A program made the position numbers and the translations under genes. A model generated the notes under the pieces. It had not been told where the DNA came from, searched no databases, and saw only the letters and a program-made list of their open reading frames with translations. Below, piece after piece: positions 53,344-63,800 of a DNA stretch of 64,000 bases (position 1 is the stretch's first letter; each line of letters starts with the position of its first letter). The DNA is from Chitinophaga sancti (GTDB lineage: Bacteria > Bacteroidota > Bacteroidia > Chitinophagales > Chitinophagaceae). The DNA is taken from positions 4,366,001-4,430,000 of the forward strand of contig NZ_CP139247.1 of the NCBI RefSeq assembly GCF_034087045.1, given 5' to 3'.

Positions 53344-54594
53344 ATGAATAAAAAGGTCCTTATAATTATATTGGTCGTGGTGGCTGTATTAGCCGTATGG
53401 TTTTTCTTTTTTAGAAAGAAAGAGAAACTGGTGATGATTGAAACGGAAAAGCCCCAATACGGTCATATCTATACAAGCGTCACAGCGACGGGATATGTGC
53501 AGCCGGTAGATACGGTTACAGTAGGTACGCAGGTATCTGGTACGCTCAAGTACATATATGCAGACTTTAATTCGCAGGTGAAGAAAGGCCAATTGATCGC
53601 TGAGCTGGATAAGGTATTGTTGCAGGCAGAGGTGGATCGGACCAAAGGTAACCTGGCCAGTTCGCAGAGTCAGCTGGTCTATGAAGAAGCACAGTTCAAA
53701 AGAGAAGAACAACTATATAATGTTGGTGCGGTGAGCAAGGCTGACTATGACAATGCGAAGTACCTTTACCAGGCGGCGAAAGCAGGTGTGGAAAGTGCCC
53801 GGGCATCGTTGGCGACAGCGCAGCGGAACTTGTACTTTACAGAAATTTATTCACCGATTGACGGGGTTGTTCTGAGCCGTTCAGTGAGTGTAGGACAGAC
53901 AGTAGCAGCAAGTTTTAGCACGCCAACCTTGTTTGTATTAGCGAAAGATATTACGAAGATGCAGGTGCAGGCCAATGTAGATGAGGCGGATATCGGTAAT
54001 GTAAAAGATAGTCAGCGTGTATCCTTTACGGTAGATGCGTTCCTGGAGGATGAATTTTCCGGCAAGGTAGAGGAGATACGGTTGAAACCTTCGGTGTCTT
54101 CAAATGTGGTGACATATACCACGATTATCAGTGCACCAAATGAAGATATGAAATTGAAGCCGGGTATGACAGCGACGGTAACCATTTATACGGCAGAGAA
54201 GAATCATGCGTTACTGGTGCCTGCAAAGGCGTTGATGTTTAAGCCGGATTCAGCGATGTCAAAGCAGTTTACAGTGGTGAGTATAGCGCCTGCGGCAGCG
54301 GAGAAGCATAAGTCATCAAAACCGGTGACGGGAGGGGAGCAGGATACGGTAAGGAGGCAGCATGCGGATACGTCGAAAGTAACGGCTACTTATGTGTGGG
54401 TGAGACAGGGAGATTCGTTGGTGCAAAGAAAGGTGATCATTGGGTTGAATGATAATACGCATGCAGAGGTGATTTCAGGGCTGACAGAAGAAGATGATGT
54501 GATAACGGCGATGACACAGGTGGCAGCAAGTAAGGGGGCAAAGACTTCAGGGTCTGGTAGTAGTCCATTTATGCCGCAGCGGAGAAAACGATGA
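53344..54594 (+). CDS. Periplasmic adaptor of a MacAB-type exporter
   Basis: The 416-residue HlyD/MacA-type adaptor has an N-terminal membrane anchor (about 4-22). Lipoyl-like halves are visible (VTATGYVQPVDTVTVGTQVSGTLKYI; YSPIDGVVLSRSVSVGQTV) around an alpha-hairpin, then a beta-barrel domain (LKPGMTATVTIYT). The C-terminal part has an inserted charged segment (KHKSSKPVTGGEQDTVRRQ). It links the TolC channel to the ABC pump encoded downstream. It starts 22 bases after the tolC-like stop. Confidence 0.92.
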   Translation: MNKKVLIIILVVVAVLAVWFFFFRKKEKLVMIETEKPQYGHIYTSVTATGYVQPVDTVTVGTQVSGTLKYIYADFNSQVKKGQLIAELDKVLLQAEVDRTKGNLASSQSQLVYEEAQFKREEQLYNVGAVSKADYDNAKYLYQAAKAGVESARASLATAQRNLYFTEIYSPIDGVVLSRSVSVGQTVAASFSTPTLFVLAKDITKMQVQANVDEADIGNVKDSQRVSFTVDAFLEDEFSGKVEEIRLKPSVSSNVVTYTTIISAPNEDMKLKPGMTATVTIYTAEKNHALLVPAKALMFKPDSAMSKQFTVVSIAPAAAEKHKSSKPVTGGEQDTVRRQHADTSKVTATYVWVRQGDSLVQRKVIIGLNDNTHAEVISGLTEEDDVITAMTQVAASKGAKTSGSGSSPFMPQRRKR

Positions 54595-54684
54595 TCTGAT
54601 ATCTTTCATTAACAAGCGGTTGATGATTGTTTTTTTCGATTCATTTGCAGGCGTTTTTTTCGTCTGTTCCATTCATTATAAACG

Positions 54685-55434
54685 ATGAGCAAAAAGATAC
54701 TGGAAATACAACAAATCAAAAGGGAATTCCATATGGGCACAGAAACCGTTCGTGCGCTCAAAGGCGTCACCTTCGATGTGTTTGCGGGTGAGTTCGTCAC
54801 CATTATGGGAAGCAGTGGTTCCGGTAAAACAACTTTACTAAACATACTGGGTTGTCTTGACAAACCTACGGAAGGTACCTACTTACTGGACGGTGTAAAC
54901 ATCGGACAACTTTCCCGGAATGAACTGGCGCAGCTACGTAATCGTAAAATAGGGTTTGTGTTTCAGTCATACAACCTGCTTCCGCGTACATCGGCATTGG
55001 AGAATGTAGAATTGCCTTTGCTGTACAATATGGAGATCAGTCATGAGGATCGTCGTAAGAAAGCCATTCATTCACTGGAAGCGGTGAAGTTGGCAGAGCG
55101 CATGGATCATACGCCCAATCAGCTTTCTGGTGGACAACAGCAGCGTGTAGCGATAGCCCGTGCGCTGGTAAATGAACCTGTGATGATATTAGCGGATGAG
55201 GCGACGGGAAACCTGGATACGCGTACCTCCTACGAGATCATGGCGCTTATGCAGGAACTAAACAGGGAGCAGGGTAAAACAATTGTCTTCGTTACCCACG
55301 AACCTGACATTGCTGCATTTAGCAGCCGTACGGTCACATTGCGCGATGGGAAAGTGGTGAAAGATACAAAGAATGAAAATGTAAGATCAGCAAAGGAAGC
55401 ATTGGCTTCCCTGCCGGTCTCAGATGATTATTAA
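54685..55434 (+). CDS. ABC transporter ATPase of the MacB/LolD type
   Basis: The 249-residue protein has Walker [10 protein letters not shown] (about 38-46), Q-loop in [11 protein letters not shown], signature LSGGQQQR, Walker [12 protein letters not shown] and H-switch VTHE. The class mark [18 protein letters not shown] is typical of MacB/LolD ATPases. The domain is on its own, while the permease is the next gene, so this is a split MacB. It drives mechanotransmission-type export through the adaptor and TolC partner. Confidence 0.93.
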   Translation: MSKKILEIQQIKREFHMGTETVRALKGVTFDVFAGEFVTIMGSSGSGKTTLLNILGCLDKPTEGTYLLDGVNIGQLSRNELAQLRNRKIGFVFQSYNLLPRTSALENVELPLLYNMEISHEDRRKKAIHSLEAVKLAERMDHTPNQLSGGQQQRVAIARALVNEPVMILADEATGNLDTRTSYEIMALMQELNREQGKTIVFVTHEPDIAAFSSRTVTLRDGKVVKDTKNENVRSAKEALASLPVSDDY

Positions 55435-55438
55435 ATGT

Positions 55439-56659
55439 ATGAATATATTAAACCTCATCAGGATTGCTTTCAAAGCCCTGCTGCGCAATAAGCTGCGGGC
55501 TTTTCTGACCATGCTGGGTATCATCATCGGTGTGGCGGCTGTGATAGCTATGGTGGCGATTGGACAGGGGAGTAAGCAGAGCATTCAGTCACAGTTATCC
55601 AGCATGGGATCCAATATGATCACGATTATGCCCAGCAGCAATGTAGCTGGTGGAGCCAGGCTGGGAGGGTCCTCTGTCAATACCCTGACCATTGATGATG
55701 TGAAGGCCATCCGTAAGCAGGCGGTAAATGTAAGTGCGGTATCGCCAGCAGCAAATAGCAGCGGACAATCCATCAATGGCGCGCTGAACTGGCCGACTAC
55801 TATTTATGGCGTGAGCCCGTCTTATTTAGATATTCGTCAATGGGCCCTGAAGGACGGTATACCTTTCAGTGAAGAAGATGTTCGTGCATCAGCAAAAGTG
55901 TGTTTATTAGGCCAGACAGTGGTGACAAATTTATTCCCCAGTGGCGATAATCCGATTGGGAAAATCATTCGCTTTAATAATATTCCTTTCCAGGTAATAG
56001 GTGTGCTGGAAGCCAAAGGACAAAGCTCTTTCGGTCAGGACCAGGACGATGCGATCCTCGCGCCATATACGACTGTGCAGAAGAGGATATTAGCGTCTAT
56101 TTATTTTCGTACCATTTTCGCTTCTGCCGTGAGTGAAAGTGCTTCGGATGCGGCGACAGATGAGATCACGGGTATACTTCGCAAACAGCATCGTCTGCGT
56201 GCAGCAGATGAGGACGATTTCCAGGTGCGCACGATGGCGGAGTTGATCGCTACATTGAGCTCTACGAGCAATTTGCTGACTATATTATTGACGGCAATAG
56301 CCGGAATTTCGCTGGTGATAGGAGGGATTGGGATTATGAATATCATGTATGTGTCAGTGACGGAACGTACGAGGGAGATAGGGTTGAGGATGTCAATAGG
56401 CGCGAGGGGTATTGATATATTGATGCAGTTTTTGATAGAGGCGATTATGATTAGTATAACGGGAGGGATAATTGGGGTGGTATTAGGAATCACATCGGCG
56501 AAGTTGATATCAATATTTTTGTCCTGGCCAACGTTGGTGTCGGAGTCGTCTATAGTGTTGTCGTTTTTGGTATGTGCAGCTACAGGTGTGTTTTTTGGGT
56601 ATTATCCGGCACAGAAGGCATCGAAGTTAGATCCTATAGAGGCGTTGAGGTATGAGTAG
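55439..56659 (+). CDS. MacB-type FtsX-domain permease
   Basis: ATG 55439 lies 4 bases after the ATPase stop; an ATG five codons upstream overlaps the ATPase and is less likely. It encodes about 406 residues: TM1 (FLTMLGIIIGVAAVIAMVAIG), a large periplasmic MacB_PCD domain (about 45-280), and three FtsX helices with ISLVIGGIGIMNIMYVSVTERTREIGLRMSIGA. It ends DPIEALRYE, the usual family end. Substrates of such pumps are peptides, macrolides or lipids; this one cannot be told. Confidence 0.93.
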   Translation: MNILNLIRIAFKALLRNKLRAFLTMLGIIIGVAAVIAMVAIGQGSKQSIQSQLSSMGSNMITIMPSSNVAGGARLGGSSVNTLTIDDVKAIRKQAVNVSAVSPAANSSGQSINGALNWPTTIYGVSPSYLDIRQWALKDGIPFSEEDVRASAKVCLLGQTVVTNLFPSGDNPIGKIIRFNNIPFQVIGVLEAKGQSSFGQDQDDAILAPYTTVQKRILASIYFRTIFASAVSESASDAATDEITGILRKQHRLRAADEDDFQVRTMAELIATLSSTSNLLTILLTAIAGISLVIGGIGIMNIMYVSVTERTREIGLRMSIGARGIDILMQFLIEAIMISITGGIIGVVLGITSAKLISIFLSWPTLVSESSIVLSFLVCAATGVFFGYYPAQKASKLDPIEALRYE

Positions 56660-56723
56660 GATATTACGTTTAGTTGATCATTATCCTGCAAATTTTTTTG
56701 CAGTAAGAATAAATTATTTTATC

Positions 56724-57695
56724 ATGAGAGTAAAGTACGAAGAGCTTAAACAGGTTTTTATAGAGAAATTGATTGACCTTGGTTTTGACACTGCAAAGGC
56801 CGGCATTGTCGCCGGTATCTTTGCTGATAACAGCCGTGACGGTGTCTATTCCCACGGATTAAACCGTTTTCCTGTATTTGCGCAATTGATAAAAGATGGC
56901 CTCGTAGACCCCAATGCCACTCCGGAAATGGTAGAGAAATATAGTCTGATTGAAACATGGGAAGGATACAATGGTGCTGGTATGTTCAATGCCACTGTAT
57001 GTATGGATCGTGCCATTGAACTGGCTAAACAATACGGTGTCGGTATCGTAGGCATCCGCAATACCAACCACTGGATGCGTGGTGGTACTTACGGCTGGCA
57101 GGCAGCCCAGGCAGATTGTATAGGTATTTGTTTTACCAATGCAATGGGTAGCATGCCGCCCTGGGGAGGTACAATTCCCCGCCTTGGCAATAACCCATTA
57201 GTAATAGCTGTACCCCGCCCTGAACACCCAATTGTGCTGGATATGGCCATGTCTCAGTATTCTTATGGCAAGATGCAGGAGTATGAATTGAAACACAAAG
57301 AACTGCCATTCGAAGGAGGATATGATAGTAATGGAGCACTTACAAAGGACCCTGCAGAGATAAGGAAAACGAAGCGGGCATTACCTATTGGTTTATGGAA
57401 AGGTTCCGGATTAGCCCTCATGTTGGATGTGCTATTAGGAGCCCTGACCGGGGGACGCTCTGTAGAGCAGATTACAGCTAGTGGAAAGGAGTTTGGCGTG
57501 TCACAATGTTTCATTGCGATTCATAAACCTGATTTCCATGAAAGTTTGATAGCGGGTATCTTAGAATATACTAAATCTGAAAATCCGGATCAGATTAGTT
57601 TTCCGGGAGAGAATACTTATAAGACAAGAATGGAAAATTTACAGGAAGGTATTCCAGTGAATGAGGAAATGTGGAAGCAGGTAAAATCTATTTAA
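56724..57695 (+). CDS. Malate/L-lactate dehydrogenase family (YiaK/DlgD-like) NAD(P)H reductase
   Basis: ATG 56724 gives 323 residues starting MRVKYEELKQVF; the longer frame from 56652 overlaps macB and is not protein-like. Ldh2 family motifs are visible: DGVYSHGLNRFP, GIRNTNHWMRGGTYGWQAA with the catalytic His, CFTNAMGSMPPWGG, RLGNNPLVIAVP, VLDMAMSQYSYGKM and GLALMLDVLLGALTGG. The closest described activity is 2,3-diketo-L-gulonate reductase, but other 2-oxo acids are possible. It is a single gene with no related sugar-acid genes beside it. Confidence 0.88.
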   Translation: MRVKYEELKQVFIEKLIDLGFDTAKAGIVAGIFADNSRDGVYSHGLNRFPVFAQLIKDGLVDPNATPEMVEKYSLIETWEGYNGAGMFNATVCMDRAIELAKQYGVGIVGIRNTNHWMRGGTYGWQAAQADCIGICFTNAMGSMPPWGGTIPRLGNNPLVIAVPRPEHPIVLDMAMSQYSYGKMQEYELKHKELPFEGGYDSNGALTKDPAEIRKTKRALPIGLWKGSGLALMLDVLLGALTGGRSVEQITASGKEFGVSQCFIAIHKPDFHESLIAGILEYTKSENPDQISFPGENTYKTRMENLQEGIPVNEEMWKQVKSI

Positions 57696-57701
57696 GTGAG
57701 A

Positions 57702-57746
57702 TTGGAATTGGGTTTTCTTCTGAAATATATCGAAGCCCAATTCCAA
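57702..57746. terminator. Hairpin between the dehydrogenase and the giant T9SS protein
   Basis: TTGGAATTGGG (57702-57712) pairs perfectly with CCCAATTCCAA (57736-57746), with an inner CTTC/GAAG pair. It lacks a strong T-tract on either side, so termination is likely but imperfect. Confidence 0.5.
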
Positions 57747-57828
57747 CTATTGGTCATATGGCGCTCATTATTTTGTTCAAAAGTAAAATTGAATTGCACA
57801 CATAGCAATTAATCAAACGATATTGTGT

Positions 57829-60800
57829 TTAATATCCTACAAAAACTTTCTTAGATCGCAATCCTTTCTGCGAATAGTAACTTACTATATAGATGCCGCT
57901 GCTGAAAGAAGGTCCCAGGTCGTGATAACCTTTGCCTGATAATTGTTGACGCAGGATTACCTGTCCGGACATGTTACTTAGCATAATGCCGGCTTTATCT
58001 CCTGAAGCAAGGTCCAGGTATACGTATATTTTGCGGCCGGCACTGTACACGTTAAATGTATCAGTCGCATTTTCTTCCGATGGAGAAAGGTCTTTCAGAC
58101 TAAATACCAGCGAGAAGCGGTTGTTGTATTTTCCTGTTTCAATAAGTTGGCGATAACTGGGGTTGCGTTGCAGGTCCTGGGTAATATTTGTTTTTTCATC
58201 ATGCAGATAAATGTGCAGACCGGAAGGTATTCTCTCAAGGTCCTGTACTTTAAACGTAATCCATCCTGACCTTTGCGTGATCAATCCTAACGGTATCCTG
58301 CTGGTGCTATCCTGCACATAAGGAAGGGCATGGATAGATAGTTTTGTCGTATCGGACAATGAATAGAGATTAGGCACCAAAGGATCTGTATTGATCAGTT
58401 TAAGCGCATCCATTTCAGGGTCTGTTGAAAGGGTAGCGGAATTATCAAAATAGATAACAGTTGCATCTTCCGGCATAGCTTCATCTGCAAAGGATGCATT
58501 GAGGCGAAGTAATGGTACGGTTGATGGTGCATCCCTGTGATAGTTAGGTGTCAGGTTGTTTACCCTGGCGATATTATTGACAGCAAAAGATGCGGTAACA
58601 GGATAGGTGCCATTGCTTACATGGACAAAGAATCCCTGCATGGCAGGAATGATATTATTGGCTATGCCATCGCTGGAAATTCCATTGATATAAGTGGAGT
58701 AAGTACCGGTATATTGGTTGGTAGTACCGGCATTGAAATAATAAAGCGCGTTATCAATGTTTGTTTTTGTCCATCCCCCCGAAGCGTTCCAGTCAACCGG
58801 AGAAGGGTAGGGATTTCCTGCCAGGTTAAAACCGAGTGTGTACGGTTGGTTATGGTTGTATATTGTTGGCGAGGTAATGTTACCATTATTCACGACGCCT
58901 GTCATATCAATTGTTTTAGGCGATGAAGAACTGCCAAAGTTGGCAGAATATCCCACCATGGGTGTGAGTATATTCGTAGTTGTTGTATAGACAGTATATC
59001 CTGAGGAAGCCTGGTTCTCTACGTACTTATAAAAAGTAGGGAAGGTGGCGGCTAGGTCCAGGTCATTAGCAAATTCATTCACTGTAGCAGCTGTGAAAGG
59101 GGAGCTGACATATTTATAACCAAAACCGGAAGCCAGGTAGCGTTGCATGGTTACGTTACCTGTTACAGAGCCCGATCCACTGCCATCTATCAACGCTGTT
59201 TGCGTAGCTGTGGACAGGAGGGTAAGGAAACCACCTGTGCTGAACTGACCGGTAGTGGCTTTTAATATGCCGGAGACCTGCAACGTACCGCCTAATGTTA
59301 CGCCTGCACTATTATTTATTGTAATGTTTTTGATCAGGTTACCTGCAAATGCGGCCGCAGGTATTGTTTGTGCCGTGATGCTTATAAGTTCGATGCTGCC
59401 ATTACTGGTAGTGAAAGTACCGCTATTGGTAATAGTACCTGCAATCTGCATGGCGCCACCATTGACAGTGACAGAAGCACCGTTTTGTATAGTAATGCTT
59501 TGAACGGTAGCTGTACCCGTGGTTATCACCGGGTAATTGGTTAAACTGGAAGGAATAATCGCATCAGTGGTAATGAGCGGTGCAAACCCGGTTGACCAGT
59601 TCCCGTTAAGATACCAGTCGGTGCTGGTAGCGCCTGTCCAGGTAGCGCTGTTTACCAGTTCACCTATTGCAATATCTCCAACGAAGCTAAGTCCTGTTCC
59701 CTGTATAGAAGTAGAAAGAGGAGAAACCGTAGAAGGTAAAGACCATGAAGATCCATTATAACTGGCCACCTTAAAGTTTGCGGTAGTAGCTCCTGCATCT
59801 ACGTCTGTAGCTACCCAGTTAACTGTAACAGATGCTGTTGTGAAAACAGTAGCGTTGTTGGTAAATGACCAGTAGCGGTTTACACTTTTGTTAGTGTTAA
59901 TACCTGAAGTACTGATGTTGGGATGATCCGGAGTGGTGGTTACAGCGCTGAGATTGCCGGAATTGGTAACACTGGCATAAAGGACTGTAGCCGGTGTATA
60001 AGAAGTATTATCGCCTATTTCAAAAGTGCGGGATACAGCAGAGCCGGTAGCTATATTTTTCTGTAATTTCCCATTTACCCATCCGGTACCCTGTGCGGCC
60101 CCTGTGACGCTACCACCTGCTGGAATTATTACACTAAAACTGCTGCCTGTTTGTATCTTACCTGCACTGAATTTAAGTATCCCGTTTGTTGTTACATTAG
60201 AGGCAAGTGTGATGGGGTTTGTCGTTTTATTAACGGTGAGATTATTGAATGCTCCGGTGGAGTTGATACTTTGCGGTGCTGTTCCGTTAAAGACAAAGGT
60301 ACTTCCTGTATTGGTAAAAGTACCACTTGTCATATTCCAGTTGCCATTGATGGTATCTGAAAACGTTCCCGGCACAAAGGTGCCATTGGTGAGGGTGAAG
60401 TCACTTAATATATATAAAGCAGCAGTAGCTGTTTTAGTACCGGTGGTTGAAATGGTGAGATCGCCATATGGTGTAGCAGAAGATACTGTTTGCGTACTTC
60501 CGTTATATTCTACACTGCTTAACGTATCGAATGCATATGTGGTGAAGGTGGGCAATGAATTTGTACCACCTATTTTAAAAAATGAGTTGTCCTCAATGCT
60601 GAATGTTCCGCCAGCGGGGTCCTGGGTGATGGTAAATGTAGCGGCATCCAGTATGCCGCTGTGAATATGCAGATCTGTTACAGCCGTTATGTTTTTTGCC
60701 AGCGTGGTAGTAGCGCCGGTATTTTTTCTGATGGCAATCTGTGCCAGATCAAAAGAAGCGGCTGTTCCGCTTATTACAGAAGGAGTAGAACCAGTCATCG

Positions 60801-63800
60801 TGACGGTTCCTATGGTAGCATCAAAACTATTGTTATTGGTAAAGTTATGAGATACGTTAAAATCACTGTTGGCCATAAGGGTGCCTGAGATCGTCAGATC
60901 ATAGAAGGTGGTTCCAGGGCTGCCGGTAAGTTGTGCGTTGGTACCACTCAGCGTAAACAGGGAGGTGCCGCCATTTAATGTACCATCACTTTCCATATCT
61001 CCTGCCACGGTAAAAGTATTGCTACCCGCGTTAAAAACAGCATTATTCGCTATCAGGAAGTTGCCTGTTATATTCCAGTTGGCTGCTGGTGTTACGCCGT
61101 TGATATTGGTGACGTTTACATTATTTAAAGCGGTAGGTGTACCTGTAACAATTATAGCGCCTGAGCCCCCGAATATAACGGTACCAGTGCTTGAAAAACT
61201 GGTGCCTGCCAGTTTGATGGTTTGTGTTGCGGAAGGAATGAAATTGATTGTACCACTGCTGGTGACAGTACCATTATTGGTGAAGCTTCCGAGGATATTA
61301 TGTGTAGGAGCTCCCCCATTAAACGTAGCGCCGCTGCTGATGTTGAATGCAATGGCTATGGTCCAGTTTACGCTTGGATTTATCCCTGCAGTATTATTGA
61401 TGTTGAGTGTTGCAAATATGGGGGCGCTGGTAGAGTTCAGTACAGGAGAAACATTTCCGTTAAAATTGATGATACCGCTTGAGTTCGAGGTAATGGCATT
61501 TAACAGGCGGATGGTTTGCACACTGGTTCCTGCGAATGTAGTGGTACCGTTACTTATTAGCGAGCCACTGTTGGTCAGGTCTCCGCTTATTGTTGCCTGA
61601 CCGGAACCCCCATCGAAGGAGCCGGAGGAAGTAATGTTTAACAGACCATTGTAGGTGATATCGCTTCCACTTACAGCATAACTGCCATAAATAGTTAACT
61701 TGTTAAAGGTGGTATTACCTGTAATGGTTTTACTGCTTCCATTCAGGATGACAGTACCTGTACCGGAAGTAAAGGTACCGCTGTTGACCCAGTTACCGCC
61801 CAGGTTTATGGTATTGCTATTTGCGTCGAATGTGGCGCCGCTGTTGATGGTGAGGTCACCGTTCACTGTAAGAGGCCCCGTTAATGTTTTAGTGCCGCTG
61901 TTACTGAATATAATGGTGCCCACAATTATCGGTGGTATAGTTTGTGCAACGGTACCATTAAAGTGTATAACACTGGCATCGCCCACAATATAAGTATTGA
62001 AGTTTGCCGGTACATTATTAGCCCCACTGAGCAGCAATGTTGTTCCATTGGCAGCGGTAAGTGTACCACCGACAGAACTTCTGTTAATAGTAAATGTTGT
62101 AATATTCAATGTACCGGCGCTAAATAATACATTACCATTAATTGTTAAATTCCCGGTAAGTGTGGCCGTACTACCTGGTTTGTTAATCGTAAAATTATTA
62201 AATGTAGTGGCAGAAATGGTTTGTGGACCACTGCCATTGAGTAAAATGGTACCGCTTAATGATAGGAAAGTACCACTGTTATTCCAATTGCCGCCAACAG
62301 TAGTAGTGATGCCATCACCATTCAGGGTGGCACCTGAGGCAATGTTTACATCTCCGGTTATAGTGGAGGAGGCGTTGATATCCAGTTCACCTGATGTGAC
62401 GGTAAGATTACCATTCACAGTAGTCGGGGAATTGATAGTTGCGATACCAATTGTTTTATTCACGACAAGATTGTTGTAGGTGACTCTTGCCACGGTTTGT
62501 GCGACACTGCCATTATAAGTAACAGTGCTGGTGGAGGGGGTGAAGGTACCACTGGTGTAATTAAAGTCATCGCCTATAATCAAGGCGCCCGCCCCTGAGA
62601 AGGTCACATTGGCACCACCTGATTCAGTCAGCGAACCTGTAATAGTAGTGGTACCTGTTCCCATGTTAAGATTGATTGCATGGCTTGTTGTACCATCACT
62701 GAGCGTCAGATCTCCGTTTACGGTAATATTCTGGTTATTGGCATTGATAGTATGTGTGGCATTGGCTGACCATGTACCGCTGATATTTCCCTGTGTGGTT
62801 AAAGAACCACCGTTATTTAATGTGAGCGTAACTGCCTGCACGCTTCCAAACGTGATACTTTTTGCTACGGCTGCACTCGTAGCAATAACAGGTTGATTGG
62901 TAAAGGCAGTTGTGCCTATTTCCACGATATCTGTGGCCGCCGGTGGTCTTGAAGGAGTGCCCTGTACGGTTGTCCAGTTGCCTGCTGTAAACCAGTCACT
63001 GCTCACAGAGCCGTTCCACCGTACCAGGCTTATATCATCAGAGAGCGTCCAGCGGTTACTTACGTCCAGTAATAAGATTTGTTCAACGTAATTAGAGGTG
63101 GTACTGTTAGTTGTTTTGCCGGATACCCCCCATGTTGACCCATTATAATGCCATAGCTGGATGGAAGATTCATTATTACCATTCAGTTCTGCATCTTCGT
63201 AGTGTAACCGGAGTGTAGCCAGGGATACAACCGTACCTGTTAATTGAATATTATATACCCGGTTAATAGACCCTCCAAATGGGAAATCACTGATCGATCC
63301 TTTGGTGACCGTTACGGTAACAGAAGTAAGCAATAAGTTCACCCCTGAAAATGTGATGGTATTATTAGGTCCTTCAAATGCATAGGCGGTGCCTGATGCA
63401 AAACTATGTGTGTGTTTTATGGTACCTATTATAATACCGTTTCCGCTACGGTTTGTTGTAATATTGATAGTATTGCTGCCGGTTTGCATGCCACCACTGG
63501 TCATATTCAGGGTAGCTGCATCCACATTACTGAGGATAGTCACCTGGTTGGAAGTAGCAGATTTGTTGATGGTGAGAGTATTGAAAGTAGTAACACCGTT
63601 GATAGTAACATCTGTAGTACCTGTAAACGAAACGGTGCTGGTTGATGCAGTAAATGTACCTGTTGTCGTCCAGTTCCCTAGTATTGTATGTGAAAATGAG
63701 GACGCATTAAAAGTGGTGGATGCTGCAATTGTAAGATCACCGTTTACCGTAATCGCGCCACCTGCTGTTTTAGTACTGCCATTAGATAAGATGAGATTTC

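Noticed and set aside
61997..62479. Hydrophobic Val/Pro-rich plus-strand ORFs opposite the giant protein
   Set aside because: They are antisense readings of Thr/Asn/Gly-rich repeats (several between 58500 and 63800) with no start context.
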